NCBI RefSeq assembly: GCF_034048115.1
Contig: NZ_CP139145.1
Span: forward strand, 1,178,001 to 1,242,000
Reading direction: 5' to 3'
From: Pseudarthrobacter sp. IC2-21
GTDB lineage: Bacteria; Actinomycetota; Actinomycetes; Actinomycetales; Micrococcaceae
DNA length: 64,000 nucleotides
A model generated the notes under the pieces. That model searched no databases. It saw only the letters and a list, made by a program, of their open reading frames with translations, and had not been told where the DNA came from. The position numbers and the translations under genes were made by a program. Below are positions 9,077 to 17,881 of this stretch, one piece after another. Numbering within the stretch: the first letter of the stretch is position 1; every line of letters begins with the position of its first letter.

Positions 9077-11287
9077 GTGCCTGAAGAAAGCAACATCCAG
9101 ATTCCCGGTGTTCCTGCCAGTGAACCCGCGGCCCTCGACGAGCCCACCACTCCGCGTGAGCCCCTGCCGCCCAAGCCGGACCAGCAGGGCCCGGAAGCAG
9201 TCTCACCAACGGGGACGCCGACCGGGGCGCCTCTGACCGCGCGTGCCCAGTCGGGGCAGTACCTCACCACAGCGCAGGGGCTCAGGCTCGGCGACACGGA
9301 CCATTCCCTGAAAGCCGGCCCGCGCGGACCTGTCCTGCTGCAGGACCACCACCTCCGGGAAAAGATCACGCATTTCGACCACGAACGCATTCCGGAGCGT
9401 GTGGTGCACGCCCGTGGCGCGGGCGCGCATGGAGTGTTCAGGTCCTACGGCACCGCCGCCAGGATCAGCCGCGCCGGCTTCCTGGCCAAGGATGTGGAAA
9501 CGCCGGTCTTCGTACGCTTTTCCACGGTCCTGGGCTCGCGCGGGTCTGCGGACGCCGTCCGTGACACGCGGGGATTTTCCACCAAGTTCTACACGGATGA
9601 AGGCACCTACGACCTCGTGGGCAACAACATCCCGGTCTTCTTCATTCAGGACGGCATCAAGTTTCCGGACCTTATCCACGCCGGAAAGCCCCACCCGGAC
9701 CGGGAGATTCCGCAGGCCCAGAGCGCCCATGACACCTTTTGGGATTTTGTTTCCCTGCACACTGAGGCGCAGGCCCACACCATGTGGAACATGTCCGACC
9801 GGGGGATCCCGCGGTCCTTGCGGACCATGGAAGGTTTCGGCGTCCACACTTTCCGCTTCGTGAACGCCGAGGGAAAGACCACGCTGGTGAAGTTCCACTG
9901 GAAGCCCAAGCAGGGCGTCCACTCGCTGGTCTGGGAAGAAGCCCAGATCATCAACGGGATGGACCCGGACTTCCATCGCCGGGACCTGGCCGACGCCATC
10001 GAAGCCGGCGCTTTCCCGGAATGGGAACTGGGGGTGCAGACCTTCCCGGATACCGAGGACCAGATGTTCGAGGGCATCGACCTGCTGGACCCCACCAAGT
10101 TCGTTCCCGAGGAGTTGGCCCCGGTCCAGCCCATCGGCATCATGACGCTCAACGCCAACCCCACCAACTATTTCGCGGAGACCGAGCAGGTGGCCTTCCA
10201 TCCAGGACATTTGGTGCCTGGCATCGACGTTACCAACGACCCGCTGCTGCAGGTCAGGCTGTTTTCCTACCTTGACACCCAGATCTCCCGGCTTGGCGGT
10301 CCAAACTTCGGCCAGATCCCGATCAACCGTCCGCAGGCACCGGTGAATGACATGCTCCGCGACGGCATGCACCAGCAGGCGGTGCACGGCGGGGCGGCAC
10401 CGTACCACCCCAATTCGCTGGACGGCGGCTGCCCGTTCCTCGCCGGCCAGGACATGAGCGCCTTCATTGACGTGCCGGAAGAGCTTGCCGCGTCCATCAA
10501 GGAGCGGAAGAACCCGGCATCCTTCAGCGATCATTACAGCCAGGCCCGGCTGTTCTTCCGCAGCCTCACCCCCGTGGAGCAGGATCACGTGATCCAGGCC
10601 TACACCTTCGAACTGGGCAAGTGCTACGAGAAGGCAATCCGGGAGCGGCAGTTGCTTGCCCTGGCCAATGTGGACACGGACCTGTGCGCGGCCGTGGCGA
10701 AGGGCCTGGGCATGCCCGCGCCGGCCGCCACCGAGGACGTTGCCGACGCCGAACCCAGCCCCGCCCTGTCGCAGCTGGGCAAGACCTGGCCGGTGGCCGG
10801 CCGCGTAGTAGGGATCATGGCGGATCAGGACAGCGACCTTGAGGAGGTCAACGCAGCACGCAAGGCACTGGACGCTTTGGGCATCGTGCCGCTGGTCATC
10901 GCACCGGCCGGCGGAACCCTGGGTGAAGAGGGCGACGGCGGCGTCCCCGTCCAACGGACCTACCTCACCGCGCGCTCCACCGAATTCGATGCAGTCATAG
11001 TTGCCGGCGGAGCAATGCGGGCTTCGGATGCCACAGCCGGCCGTGACGCCAAGGCCGGCGAACCCGGCGCTTCACTGGATCCGCGGGTTGTGCTGCTGCT
11101 TTCCGAAGCGTTCCGGCATGCCAAGGCGCTGGGGGCGTGGGGGGAACACTCTGCGACGCTTGAAACGGCCGGCATCCCTCAGGACACTGCCGGTGTTGTC
11201 GCGGCGGGCACGGCAGGTGAGCTGGTTCCGCAAATCGCGGAACTGCTGGCGAACCACCGTGTGTGGGAACGCTTTCCGGCCAACTAA
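9077..11287 (+). CDS. katE: Large-subunit catalase (HPII type)
   Basis: A 736-residue heme catalase that disproportionates H2O2. The catalytic His lies in ERVVHARGAGAHG, preceded by FDHERIPE; the proximal heme Tyr is in RLFSYLDTQISRLG. The length and the C-terminal flavodoxin/GATase1-like domain (from GRVVGIMADQDSDLEE to the end) place it in the large-subunit clade. GTG at 9077 is preferred because AGAGGAG lies eight bases upstream; an in-frame TTG at 9032 has no such site. The N-terminus is Pro-rich. It ends in a terminator and converges with the kinase-lipoprotein pair. Confidence 0.95.
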   Translation: MPEESNIQIPGVPASEPAALDEPTTPREPLPPKPDQQGPEAVSPTGTPTGAPLTARAQSGQYLTTAQGLRLGDTDHSLKAGPRGPVLLQDHHLREKITHFDHERIPERVVHARGAGAHGVFRSYGTAARISRAGFLAKDVETPVFVRFSTVLGSRGSADAVRDTRGFSTKFYTDEGTYDLVGNNIPVFFIQDGIKFPDLIHAGKPHPDREIPQAQSAHDTFWDFVSLHTEAQAHTMWNMSDRGIPRSLRTMEGFGVHTFRFVNAEGKTTLVKFHWKPKQGVHSLVWEEAQIINGMDPDFHRRDLADAIEAGAFPEWELGVQTFPDTEDQMFEGIDLLDPTKFVPEELAPVQPIGIMTLNANPTNYFAETEQVAFHPGHLVPGIDVTNDPLLQVRLFSYLDTQISRLGGPNFGQIPINRPQAPVNDMLRDGMHQQAVHGGAAPYHPNSLDGGCPFLAGQDMSAFIDVPEELAASIKERKNPASFSDHYSQARLFFRSLTPVEQDHVIQAYTFELGKCYEKAIRERQLLALANVDTDLCAAVAKGLGMPAPAATEDVADAEPSPALSQLGKTWPVAGRVVGIMADQDSDLEEVNAARKALDALGIVPLVIAPAGGTLGEEGDGGVPVQRTYLTARSTEFDAVIVAGGAMRASDATAGRDAKAGEPGASLDPRVVLLLSEAFRHAKALGAWGEHSATLETAGIPQDTAGVVAAGTAGELVPQIAELLANHRVWERFPAN

Positions 11288-11335
11288 GCTTTCCGGCTAA
11301 CCAAGAAGGACCTGCCTCCGTTTAGCGGACAGTCA

Positions 11336-11369
11336 GAAGCGGTGCCCCGGGAAACCGGGGCGCCGCTTC
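11336..11369 (+). terminator. Intrinsic-type terminator of katE
   Basis: A 15-bp stem (11336-11350 with 11355-11369) has one G-T wobble and the loop GAAA. It shares GCGGTGCCCCGGGAAACC with the icd terminator. There is no long U-tract on this strand. It may work in both directions between convergent genes. Confidence 0.85.
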
Positions 11370-11419
11370 CGTTGCGGGCGTGCAAACTCAGTAACGGGCA
11401 GCCCAGCCGTTGGTGGCCG

Positions 11420-11947
11420 TCAGCCGTCCTTGCCTTTTCCCTTGCCGGCTTTGCCGTTGTTCTGTGCCGGGGCGGGGGCGGGTGCAACCGGTGCGGGAGC
11501 CGCATTGTTGGCCTCGGCAGCAGCGGCAGCGGCGGCAGCCGCGGTAGCATCCGCTTCAGCCTGCCGCTGGGCTGCGGCGGCGTCCTCGGCGGTCTTCGCG
11601 GCTGCCGCTGCCGCCGCGAGGACGTCATTGAGGTCTGCCCGGACGGCCGCAACCGCAGTTGTGATCGAGCGCCGGCGGGCATCCGATACGGTCCCGTTGT
11701 CGGTAGCCGCCGCCAGGTCTGCCTCGAGCGCCGTCAACTCGTTGAGCGCACCCGTTGGGTCATTACCCGCGGCGGCCTGGCTGACGCTCAGGACGCGTTG
11801 CTGAAGTTTCGCCGCAGTGTCCTGCTTCAAGCCCGAGTCCGCCGGACCGCAGGCGGCCAGGGATCCGGCAAACAGAAGGGCGGCCGCAGCTGCTGACAGG
11901 CAGCGCAAAGCGCAGCGGCCCCGGCGGACGTTCTGCCCTGACGTCAT
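11420..11947 (-). CDS. Ala-rich lipoprotein, kinase partner
   Basis: A 175-residue predicted lipoprotein: basic start, hydrophobic segment, and lipobox LAAC with Cys33, so it should be anchored outside the membrane. The middle (about 40-140) is helical with heptad-like Ala, Asp and Arg spacing and a long run of Ala, suggesting a coiled coil. The tail is Pro/Ala then Gly/Lys. Its ATG overlaps the kinase stop (ATGA), so the two are co-translated. It could be an extracytoplasmic sensor, a substrate, or a structural spacer. No family recognised. Confidence 0.75.
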   Translation of the reverse strand: MTSGQNVRRGRCALRCLSAAAAALLFAGSLAACGPADSGLKQDTAAKLQQRVLSVSQAAAGNDPTGALNELTALEADLAAATDNGTVSDARRRSITTAVAAVRADLNDVLAAAAAAAKTAEDAAAAQRQAEADATAAAAAAAAAEANNAAPAPVAPAPAPAQNNGKAGKGKGKDG

Positions 11948-13083
11948 GGTTCCACGCTTTTCTGGAGTTCCTGGAGGTGGTCACCCAGGCTGCCGGTGAC
12001 CGTGGGGTAGGGGACGACGTCGGGCGTTTGCTGTGCAGCGAGGCTGACGGTCAGGGCCGTTGCGGCAGCCACCACGGCGAGGAGGCCCAGAATGATGTAA
12101 AGCCAGAAACGCCTGGATCGCCGCGGGGCAGGGGGCAGCTCAGTTTCGGCGGTGATCGCGATGGAGGGGGGCCTGAAAGGCATGGCCGGGAGCACCCGGG
12201 TGGTTTCCAGCGCGAGTTCACCCGGGGTGGATGCCGGCGAGACCAGTGCTTGCCGGAGCACCGTTTCGACGTCGGCCGCCGCCGGACGTTCCAACGGCTC
12301 GATGGCCGTCATGGAGCGGATCAGGTCGGCCCACTCGGAGGGGACATCGTCCGGGATCTCAGGCGAGCGGTGCAGGCGTGCCACGGCCGACTCGACCGCG
12401 TTACCCGGATACTCAATCGTTTGCTTGATGCACTCCAACAGGACAAGCCCGAAGGAGTAGATGTCCGTGGCAGGAGACAGCGGCGAGCCCAAAGCCTGCT
12501 CCGGGCTGAGGTACGCGGCAGTCCCCACCATGGTTCCCGTGGCAGTGAGCCGTGTCGCGTCAACGATCCTGGCTATGCCGAAGTCCGTCAGCTTGGGACG
12601 CAGGGGCTCGCCCGGGCGGATCTGAACCAGGAGGATATTGCCGGGCTTGATGTCCCGGTGGATGACACCCAGACCGTGAACGTACGCCAGGGCGTCGGCA
12701 ATGCCCGCCCCGATCACAGCCAGTTCGTCCAGGGGGACGGGGCTGTGCCTGATGCGGCTGCGAAGGTCCTGGCCTTCGACCAGTTCCATGGTCAGGAACG
12801 GCCGGGGTTCACCGGGGATGCGGGTGTCAATCCCGGCGTCGAACAACGTCACCAGGCTGGGGTGGTTGAGGGTTGCCAGCAGCTGGATCTCCGCTTCCTG
12901 GCGTTTCAGCTCGTCGGCATCCGGGGCCTGCGGTGCGAAAAGCTTCAAGGCCACGTCCCGGCCAAGGTTTTCGTCATGGGCACAGTAAACGGTGGACATG
13001 CCGCCGCGGCCGATCACGTCACCCAAACGGTAGCGTCCGCCAACCACTTCATCCTTGATGGAGCTAGGCGATTCCGCCCCCAT
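11944..13083 (-). CDS. Membrane Ser/Thr protein kinase (PknB-like)
   Basis: A 379-residue eukaryotic-type kinase. Gly-rich loop GRGGMSTVY (25-33), ATP-binding Lys47, catalytic loop HRDIKPGN, DFGIAR, and an activation segment with Thr-rich TRLTATGTMVGTAAYLSPEQ. A single membrane segment follows the kinase domain (FWLYIILGLLAVVAAA). The external tail is only about 40 residues with no PASTA repeats, so sensing may depend on the lipoprotein encoded next. Start ATG at 13083 has GGGAGGA upstream and TATAAT at 13128-13133. Substrates unknown. Confidence 0.92.
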   Translation of the reverse strand: MGAESPSSIKDEVVGGRYRLGDVIGRGGMSTVYCAHDENLGRDVALKLFAPQAPDADELKRQEAEIQLLATLNHPSLVTLFDAGIDTRIPGEPRPFLTMELVEGQDLRSRIRHSPVPLDELAVIGAGIADALAYVHGLGVIHRDIKPGNILLVQIRPGEPLRPKLTDFGIARIVDATRLTATGTMVGTAAYLSPEQALGSPLSPATDIYSFGLVLLECIKQTIEYPGNAVESAVARLHRSPEIPDDVPSEWADLIRSMTAIEPLERPAAADVETVLRQALVSPASTPGELALETTRVLPAMPFRPPSIAITAETELPPAPRRSRRFWLYIILGLLAVVAAATALTVSLAAQQTPDVVPYPTVTGSLGDHLQELQKSVEP

Positions 13084-13127
13084 GACCCGTTCCTCCCGGT
13101 GTGCACTGCGGCACTGTTGTACGTCAA

Positions 13128-13133
13128 ATTATA
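13128..13133 (-). promoter_or_regulatory. -10 box of the kinase-lipoprotein operon
   Basis: On the minus strand this reads TATAAT, a perfect -10 hexamer, about 45 bases upstream of the kinase ATG. No clear -35 box is seen. Confidence 0.55.
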
Positions 13134-13193
13134 CCGGTGAACGGGGAAACTAAGGCTACTGTCGTTTTGCGCGCTCCGTGCAGGGCGCCGCCC

Positions 13194-14264
13194 TTAGTGG
13201 ACGTCGTTCGGGTAGCTGACCCCCAGCTGCCCGCGGACGCCGTCGAAGAGACGCATGGTTTTGATGGAATCCTCCAGCGGCATCACCGGACTTTCGGTGA
13301 CACCCTGCTGGATACAACGGGTCACCTCGCGAAGCTCGTAGGTGTAGCCGAGGCCGACGACGTCGAACGGCTCGGTGCGCAGCTCGCCAAGGCCCACACT
13401 GATTACCAGTTCCCTCGGGTTGTTGATGGAACCCGCGCTCTGCAAGTAGCCCAGGCTTCCCGCCACGGTGGCCGTCCGGGGACCGAATGCCAGCAGCGAG
13501 GACGTCAGCTGGGCCTGGGCGCCGTGGTTGTAGCCAAGCGTCAGAGCGTTCTGGGAGTCCACGCCGTCGTCGTTAATGGAACCCGCGGCACTGACTGTCT
13601 GGGGGAACCCCAAGGTTCCCAGGGCCCACAGCAGCGGGTAGACGGAAATGTCCAGGAGCGCACCGCCGCCGGCCTCCCGGGCCCACAGCCTGGAGGTCGG
13701 AGAGTACGGGGCCGGAAAGCCCAGATCGGCAGTCACCCAGTGCACGTCCCCCAGTTCTCCCGACGCCGCGATCTCGAAGGCCCGTTGCATCCCCGGCAGG
13801 AACCGGCTCCAGATGGCCTCCATCAGGAAGAGCCTCCGTTCGCGGGCCACGGCCACCAGCTCGCTGGCCTCACGCGCGTTGATGGTGAAGGCCTTTTCGC
13901 ACAGGACGTGCTTGCCGGCATTGAGCGCCGCCAGCACAATCTGATGGTGCTGCGCGTGCGGCGTGGCGACATAGACAACGTCCACCGCGTCGTCGGCGAG
14001 CAGATGCTGGTAGCCGGGGACGCCGTCGTCGTCCCAGTAGCTGCGGGCGAAATCATAGGCGGTGGCGAAGCTCTCCGCTGTGTCCCGGCCGCGGGAGCTG
14101 ACGGCGTATAACTCCGCATCCGCCAGCAGCGCCAGGTCCCGCGACACGGAACGGGCAATCCCGCCGGTGGCAATGACACCCCAGCGCAACGGCCTCCCGG
14201 TAGCGGACCGCGGGTCCTGGTCGGGCTGGCTGGACAACCACGGCGTGGCAATTAGCGCGCTCAT
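13194..14264 (-). CDS. Gfo/Idh/MocA family oxidoreductase
   Basis: A 356-residue NAD(P)-dependent oxidoreductase. The N-terminal Rossmann fold shows WGVIATGGIARSVSRDL and YVATPHAQHH, followed by the family's EKP-like motif as CEKAFTIN. The C-terminal half is the substrate domain. It resembles dihydrodiol dehydrogenase-type members, but the substrate cannot be assigned. The second Met (14264) is chosen because GAGAGG lies nine bases before it; the first Met (14273) directly abuts that site. It stands alone between the kinase promoter and the ABC exporter. Confidence 0.88.
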   Translation of the reverse strand: MSALIATPWLSSQPDQDPRSATGRPLRWGVIATGGIARSVSRDLALLADAELYAVSSRGRDTAESFATAYDFARSYWDDDGVPGYQHLLADDAVDVVYVATPHAQHHQIVLAALNAGKHVLCEKAFTINAREASELVAVARERRLFLMEAIWSRFLPGMQRAFEIAASGELGDVHWVTADLGFPAPYSPTSRLWAREAGGGALLDISVYPLLWALGTLGFPQTVSAAGSINDDGVDSQNALTLGYNHGAQAQLTSSLLAFGPRTATVAGSLGYLQSAGSINNPRELVISVGLGELRTEPFDVVGLGYTYELREVTRCIQQGVTESPVMPLEDSIKTMRLFDGVRGQLGVSYPNDVH

Positions 14265-14280
14265 GGTGCCCATCCTCTCA

Positions 14281-14296
14281 CCCCGGACTGCCGGGG
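14281..14296 (-). terminator. Short GC hairpin after the ABC exporter genes
   Basis: CCCCGG-ACTG-CCGGGG lies immediately downstream of the ATPase stop (minus strand) and before the oxidoreductase start. It has no U-tract, so it may be only a weak terminator. Confidence 0.45.
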
Positions 14297-14298
14297 CG

Positions 14299-14988
14299 TC
14301 AGACCATGGCCCGGACCGGTTCTTCGGTCAGCCTGCCCTGCTGGAGCCGGAAGCGGCGGTCGGTCTTATTCGCCAGCGCCCTGTCGTGCGTGACCACCAG
14401 GATGGTGGTGTTGTGGTCACGGCTGAGTGCGCTCAGGAGCTCGATGATGTGGTCGCCGGTCTGTTCGTCAAGGTTGCCGGTGGGCTCGTCCGCGAGGATC
14501 AGCTTGGGTTCGTTGGCCAGCGCGCGGGCAATGGCCACCCTTTGCTGCTCGCCGCCGGACAGCCGGTTGATGCGCCGGACCTGCTTTGCGGGGTCCAGCT
14601 GGACCTGCTCCAGCAGGTCCTGTGCCCGCTGCCGGCGCTGGGTCTTCCGGACGCCGGCGAACTCCATGGGGAGCATCACGTTGTCCACCGCGGAGAGGTT
14701 CGGGATGAGGTTGAACTGCTGGAACACAAAACCGATGTCCCGGCGCCGGTACTCGGTCAGCTTGCTGTCCGGCATGGCGGCCAGGCTGACGCCGTTCACG
14801 ACGACGTCTCCGCTGGTGGGTTTGTCCAGCGCACCGAGGAGGGACAACAGGGTGCTCTTGCCGCTGCCGCTCTTGCCCACGATGGATGCCAGGGTGCCCT
14901 GCTCCAGGACAAAACTGACATCGTTGACCGGTCTGATGGTGCGGTCGCCGGAGTTGAAAGTGCGGACCAGGTTCTTGACTTCAATCAT
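14299..14988 (-). CDS. ABC transporter ATPase, MacB/LolD type
   Basis: A 229-residue cytoplasmic ATPase. Walker A GKSGSGKST, Q-loop VFQQFNLIPNL, signature LSGGEQQRVAIARAL, Walker B LILADEPTGNLD and the H-loop THD are all present. The LDEQTGD context after Walker B is typical of the MacB/LolD/FtsE group. It begins two bases after the permease stop, so the two are translationally linked. It should power the permease at 14991-16457; such pairs export peptides, lipids or drugs, or act mechanically. Cargo unknown. Confidence 0.93.
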   Translation of the reverse strand: MIEVKNLVRTFNSGDRTIRPVNDVSFVLEQGTLASIVGKSGSGKSTLLSLLGALDKPTSGDVVVNGVSLAAMPDSKLTEYRRRDIGFVFQQFNLIPNLSAVDNVMLPMEFAGVRKTQRRQRAQDLLEQVQLDPAKQVRRINRLSGGEQQRVAIARALANEPKLILADEPTGNLDEQTGDHIIELLSALSRDHNTTILVVTHDRALANKTDRRFRLQQGRLTEEPVRAMV

Positions 14989-14990
14989 GG

Positions 14991-16457
14991 TTATTCTCCT
15001 CGCAGGACTTCGATGGGACGGATGCGGGCCGTGAGCAGGGCAGGGATCAGGGCGCCGATGATGGCCACGCCGAACACTGCCGCGATGCCGGCCGCGATCA
15101 CGCCGGGGGAGGCGCTCGCGGTGACCGAGGTCAGCAGCTGCGAGGCGCCGCCGAACGGGCCGCCCTGGCCCGGCATGCCGGAGCCGCCGCCGGGGAACCC
15201 GGCCGCCCCGCCGCCGACGCCGCGCCCGGTGGAGGCCGCCGTCGTCGTTGTTGAACTGGAACTGATCAGCGCGGACGCGATGCCGCCGCTGGCGAAGGAG
15301 GCGACGGCGGCGCCCACCACGCTGCCCATCGCCACCACTACCAGCGCCTCCAGGACGAACTGGAGTCCGATGGTGCGGTTGGGCGCGCCGATCGCCTTGA
15401 GCACGCCAATCTCGCGGCGGCGCTCGCGGACCAGCATGACCATGATCAGGAGGATGATCAGGCCCGCCGTGCCCAGCGCTGCGATGAACGCGATGAGGGA
15501 GATGTTCTTGACGCTGTCCAGGGAGCTGACCGCCGTTTCGAGGTTGCGCTGGCCCTGGGTGACGTCTGCCTTGTCGGTGCCGAGGGCGGCCTGGAGGGCG
15601 GTCTTGGCGGAATCGACGTTTTCCATGCTGTTGACGGTGACGATCATGGAGGAGAGCTCGCCGGGAAGTTCAGCGAGGCCCTGCGCCGCGGGAAGGGTCA
15701 CATAGAGGGCGTTGTTGCCGAAGGTGGTGCCGGAATCGAACAGGCCGGCCACCGTGAAGGTCCTGTCATTGATGCTGAAGGTGGAGCCCACGCCCAGGCC
15801 GTTCTTTTCCGCCAACGTGGTGCCCAGGAGAGCGTTGGTTGATTCGGCGGTGTAGTCCCCCAGGCCGTTGCCCTGGGTGATGCCCAGTGCCTTGCCTGTG
15901 CTGTCCACCTCGGCGCCGATGCCCGTTGCGGTGATGGGCAGTGAGCGGGCCGGCTGCGCCGTGGCGGTGCCGGAGGTCCCTGTGGTGCCGTTGGCGGCCT
16001 GGTTGCGGCCGCCCAGGGTGCCGGCGTCGATCGCGGCGGTGAGGCTGGTGGTAACTGTGGCGGTGCCCTGGTTCTGGCTCTGGCCGCCGCCCGGTGCGCC
16101 CTGGGGGCCGCCCGCCTGGGTTCCTGCGGCGGACTGTGCTGCCGCTTCGGTAGCGTTGCGGAGCCGGAGGGAACTGGTCCCGACGACGGAGCTGACGTTG
16201 GGGACGGCGGCTGCGGTTCCGGCCTGTTCGGCTGTCAGCGGCTCGCCGCCGCCGTCGAAGCCCTGGCCGCCGGCCGGGTTGACGGTCAGCACGGTACCCA
16301 CGGAGGCATTGAGCTCCTGGACTTTTGCGCCGACAGCCTGGTTGGCCACCAGCATGGCCAGGGCAAGTCCGATGGCGACGGCAAGGACCGCCACGACGGC
16401 AGCTGTTCGGACTTTGTTTCTGAAGGCGTTGCCAACACTCCGGGCAAGGACGCTCAC
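14991..16457 (-). CDS. FtsX-like ABC permease (MacB family)
   Basis: A 488-residue membrane protein with the MacB/FtsX layout: one N-terminal TM segment (about 15-40), a large extracytoplasmic domain rich in Gly, Gln and Thr (low-complexity around residues 90-150), then three C-terminal TM segments including ALGTAGLIILLIMVMLVRER and the RRREIGVLKAIGA loop. GTG 16457 is chosen because GAGGAG lies five bases upstream; the open frame to 16670 runs through the 30-bp repeats and is not credible. A Gly-rich loop separates the last two TM segments. Confidence 0.88.
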   Translation of the reverse strand: MSVLARSVGNAFRNKVRTAAVVAVLAVAIGLALAMLVANQAVGAKVQELNASVGTVLTVNPAGGQGFDGGGEPLTAEQAGTAAAVPNVSSVVGTSSLRLRNATEAAAQSAAGTQAGGPQGAPGGGQSQNQGTATVTTSLTAAIDAGTLGGRNQAANGTTGTSGTATAQPARSLPITATGIGAEVDSTGKALGITQGNGLGDYTAESTNALLGTTLAEKNGLGVGSTFSINDRTFTVAGLFDSGTTFGNNALYVTLPAAQGLAELPGELSSMIVTVNSMENVDSAKTALQAALGTDKADVTQGQRNLETAVSSLDSVKNISLIAFIAALGTAGLIILLIMVMLVRERRREIGVLKAIGAPNRTIGLQFVLEALVVVAMGSVVGAAVASFASGGIASALISSSSTTTTAASTGRGVGGGAAGFPGGGSGMPGQGGPFGGASQLLTSVTASASPGVIAAGIAAVFGVAIIGALIPALLTARIRPIEVLRGE

Positions 16458-16590
16458 TGTACTCCTCGGGACATGGGCCGCCTGGTGCGGGCCCCTGCCT
16501 CCACAGTGCTCAGCGCTGCTGTGCCCCTGCGGTGGCATACCTATGCGCGGGCTGTGAATGCGTGGGCCGTGAATCGGCAGGTGAGGGAGC

Positions 16591-16650
16591 GTTTGCTGGA
16601 AACCCGCATTAGGTGAGAGGGTTTGCTGGAAACCCGCATTAGGTGAGGGA
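16591..16650. repeat. Tandem 30-bp direct repeat
   Basis: Two copies of a unit beginning GTTTGCTGGAAACCCGCATT start at 16591 and 16621; the first 27 bases are identical. Flanking sequence before and after matches the unit's GGTGAGGGAG part, so the array is about 2.5 units. Each unit can fold as GGTTT-GCTGG-AAACC. It lies between the exporter permease start and the sugar-operon terminator. It has no spacers and is not CRISPR. Confidence 0.85.
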
Positions 16651-16672
16651 GGGTTTGGCGGGGGCGGCAAAA

Positions 16673-16706
16673 GGCCCCGGTCCGCCGTTGCCGGCGGGCC
16701 GGGGCC
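16673..16706 (-). terminator. Intrinsic terminator of the monosaccharide ABC operon
   Basis: A 15-bp stem (16673-16687 with 16692-16706, one wobble) with a short loop. On the minus strand it is followed by TTTT. It lies just beyond the stop of the binding-protein gene. Confidence 0.88.
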
Positions 16707-16728
16707 CGGTTATGCAGTTACTTCTTGG

Positions 16729-17832
16729 TTACTTGGTGATCGGGCCGAGTACCGGGTCGTCCGTGTAGGCCGTCTTCACGTTCTCCTTGGTCACGATGAC
16801 CGGCGGAAGCAGGAACGCCGGGACAACCTTCGTGCCGTTGTTGTAGGACTTGTCGTCATTGATCTCAGGCTTCTTGCCGGCCTGGAGGTCCTTGACCATA
16901 ACAATCGCATGCTCAACGAGCTTGCGGGTGTCCTTGTTGATGGTGGAGTACTGCTCGCCGGCCATGATCGACTTCACGGACTCAACTTCGGAGTCCTGTC
17001 CGGTGACGACCGGAATCGGCTTGCCAGCCGCCTTGACGGACGTGATGACAGCCCGGGCAAGGGTGTCGTTCGGTGAGAGGACACCGTCCAGCGAGGCCGT
17101 CCCGTATGAACCGGTCAACAGGGTATCCATCCGCCGCTGGGCGTTCTCGGCCTTCCAGTCCTGCGTGACAGCTTTCTCGAATGTCGTCTGGCCCGAGAGG
17201 ACCTTCAGCGTTCCGTCGTCGATCTTCGGCTTGAGGACCGACATGGCGCCGTCAAAGAAGACCTTCGCGTTGGCGTCATCCGGCGACCCGGCCAGAAGTT
17301 CGATGTTGTAAGGGCCGGCCGGCTTCTTCGCCTTCATACCGTCCAGCAGGGCTTGGCCCTGCAGCACGCCGACTTTGAAGTTGTCGTAAGCCACGTAGTA
17401 GTCCACGTTTTCGGTGTTCAGCAGGAGGCGGTCGTAGGCGATGATGGTGGCGCCTGCATCCTTTGCCTGCTGGAGCTGCGTTCCCAGCTGGGAGCCGTCA
17501 AGGGCACCCACGATGATGACCTTTGCGCCCTTGGAGATCATGGCGCTGATCTGGTTCTGCTGTTCGGCCACACCATTGTTGGCGAACTGCACCGTGGGCT
17601 TGAAACCGGCACTGCTAAGCCCGTCATTGAACAGCTTTTCCGCCAATACCCAGTTCTCGCTGGTCTTCTTGGGAAGTGCGACGCCGATCGCGGAGTCCTG
17701 GGGGAACCCGCCGGTTCCCCCGCTGGCGCCGCCGCCTGAGGTGCTTGGTTCGGAACGTCCGCAGCCTGTCAGCGCCAGTGCTGCGATCGCAGCTATCGTT
17801 GCTGCCTTTCCTGCTTTGCCAAACATTCGCAT
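16729..17832 (-). CDS. chvE: Multiple-monosaccharide ABC substrate-binding lipoprotein (ChvE-like)
   Basis: A 367-residue lipoprotein with lipobox LTGC (Cys24). It is a type I periplasmic-binding fold like ChvE and XylF: GVALPKKTSENWVLAEKLF at the start of the mature domain, IISKGAK-type hinge segments, and the late GQDSEVESVKSIMAGEQYSTI motif typical of monosaccharide binders. It delivers sugars, probably aldoses, to the permease encoded upstream. ATG 17832 is chosen over GTG 17844 as it gives a compact signal peptide. Last gene of a three-gene operon with a strong terminator. Exact sugar unknown. Confidence 0.9.
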   Translation of the reverse strand: MRMFGKAGKAATIAAIAALALTGCGRSEPSTSGGGASGGTGGFPQDSAIGVALPKKTSENWVLAEKLFNDGLSSAGFKPTVQFANNGVAEQQNQISAMISKGAKVIIVGALDGSQLGTQLQQAKDAGATIIAYDRLLLNTENVDYYVAYDNFKVGVLQGQALLDGMKAKKPAGPYNIELLAGSPDDANAKVFFDGAMSVLKPKIDDGTLKVLSGQTTFEKAVTQDWKAENAQRRMDTLLTGSYGTASLDGVLSPNDTLARAVITSVKAAGKPIPVVTGQDSEVESVKSIMAGEQYSTINKDTRKLVEHAIVMVKDLQAGKKPEINDDKSYNNGTKVVPAFLLPPVIVTKENVKTAYTDDPVLGPITK

Positions 17833-17881
17833 TTCTGTGTCCACTTTCTTTTGGGGTGTTGGGGGCGGGAAGCTGAACTGC

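Noticed and set aside
9203..10954. 583-residue minus-strand open frame inside katE
   Set aside because: Antisense shadow of the catalase coding sequence.
16591..16650. CRISPR-like repeat
   Set aside because: Units are directly tandem with no spacers, only about 2.5 copies, and no cas genes in the window.
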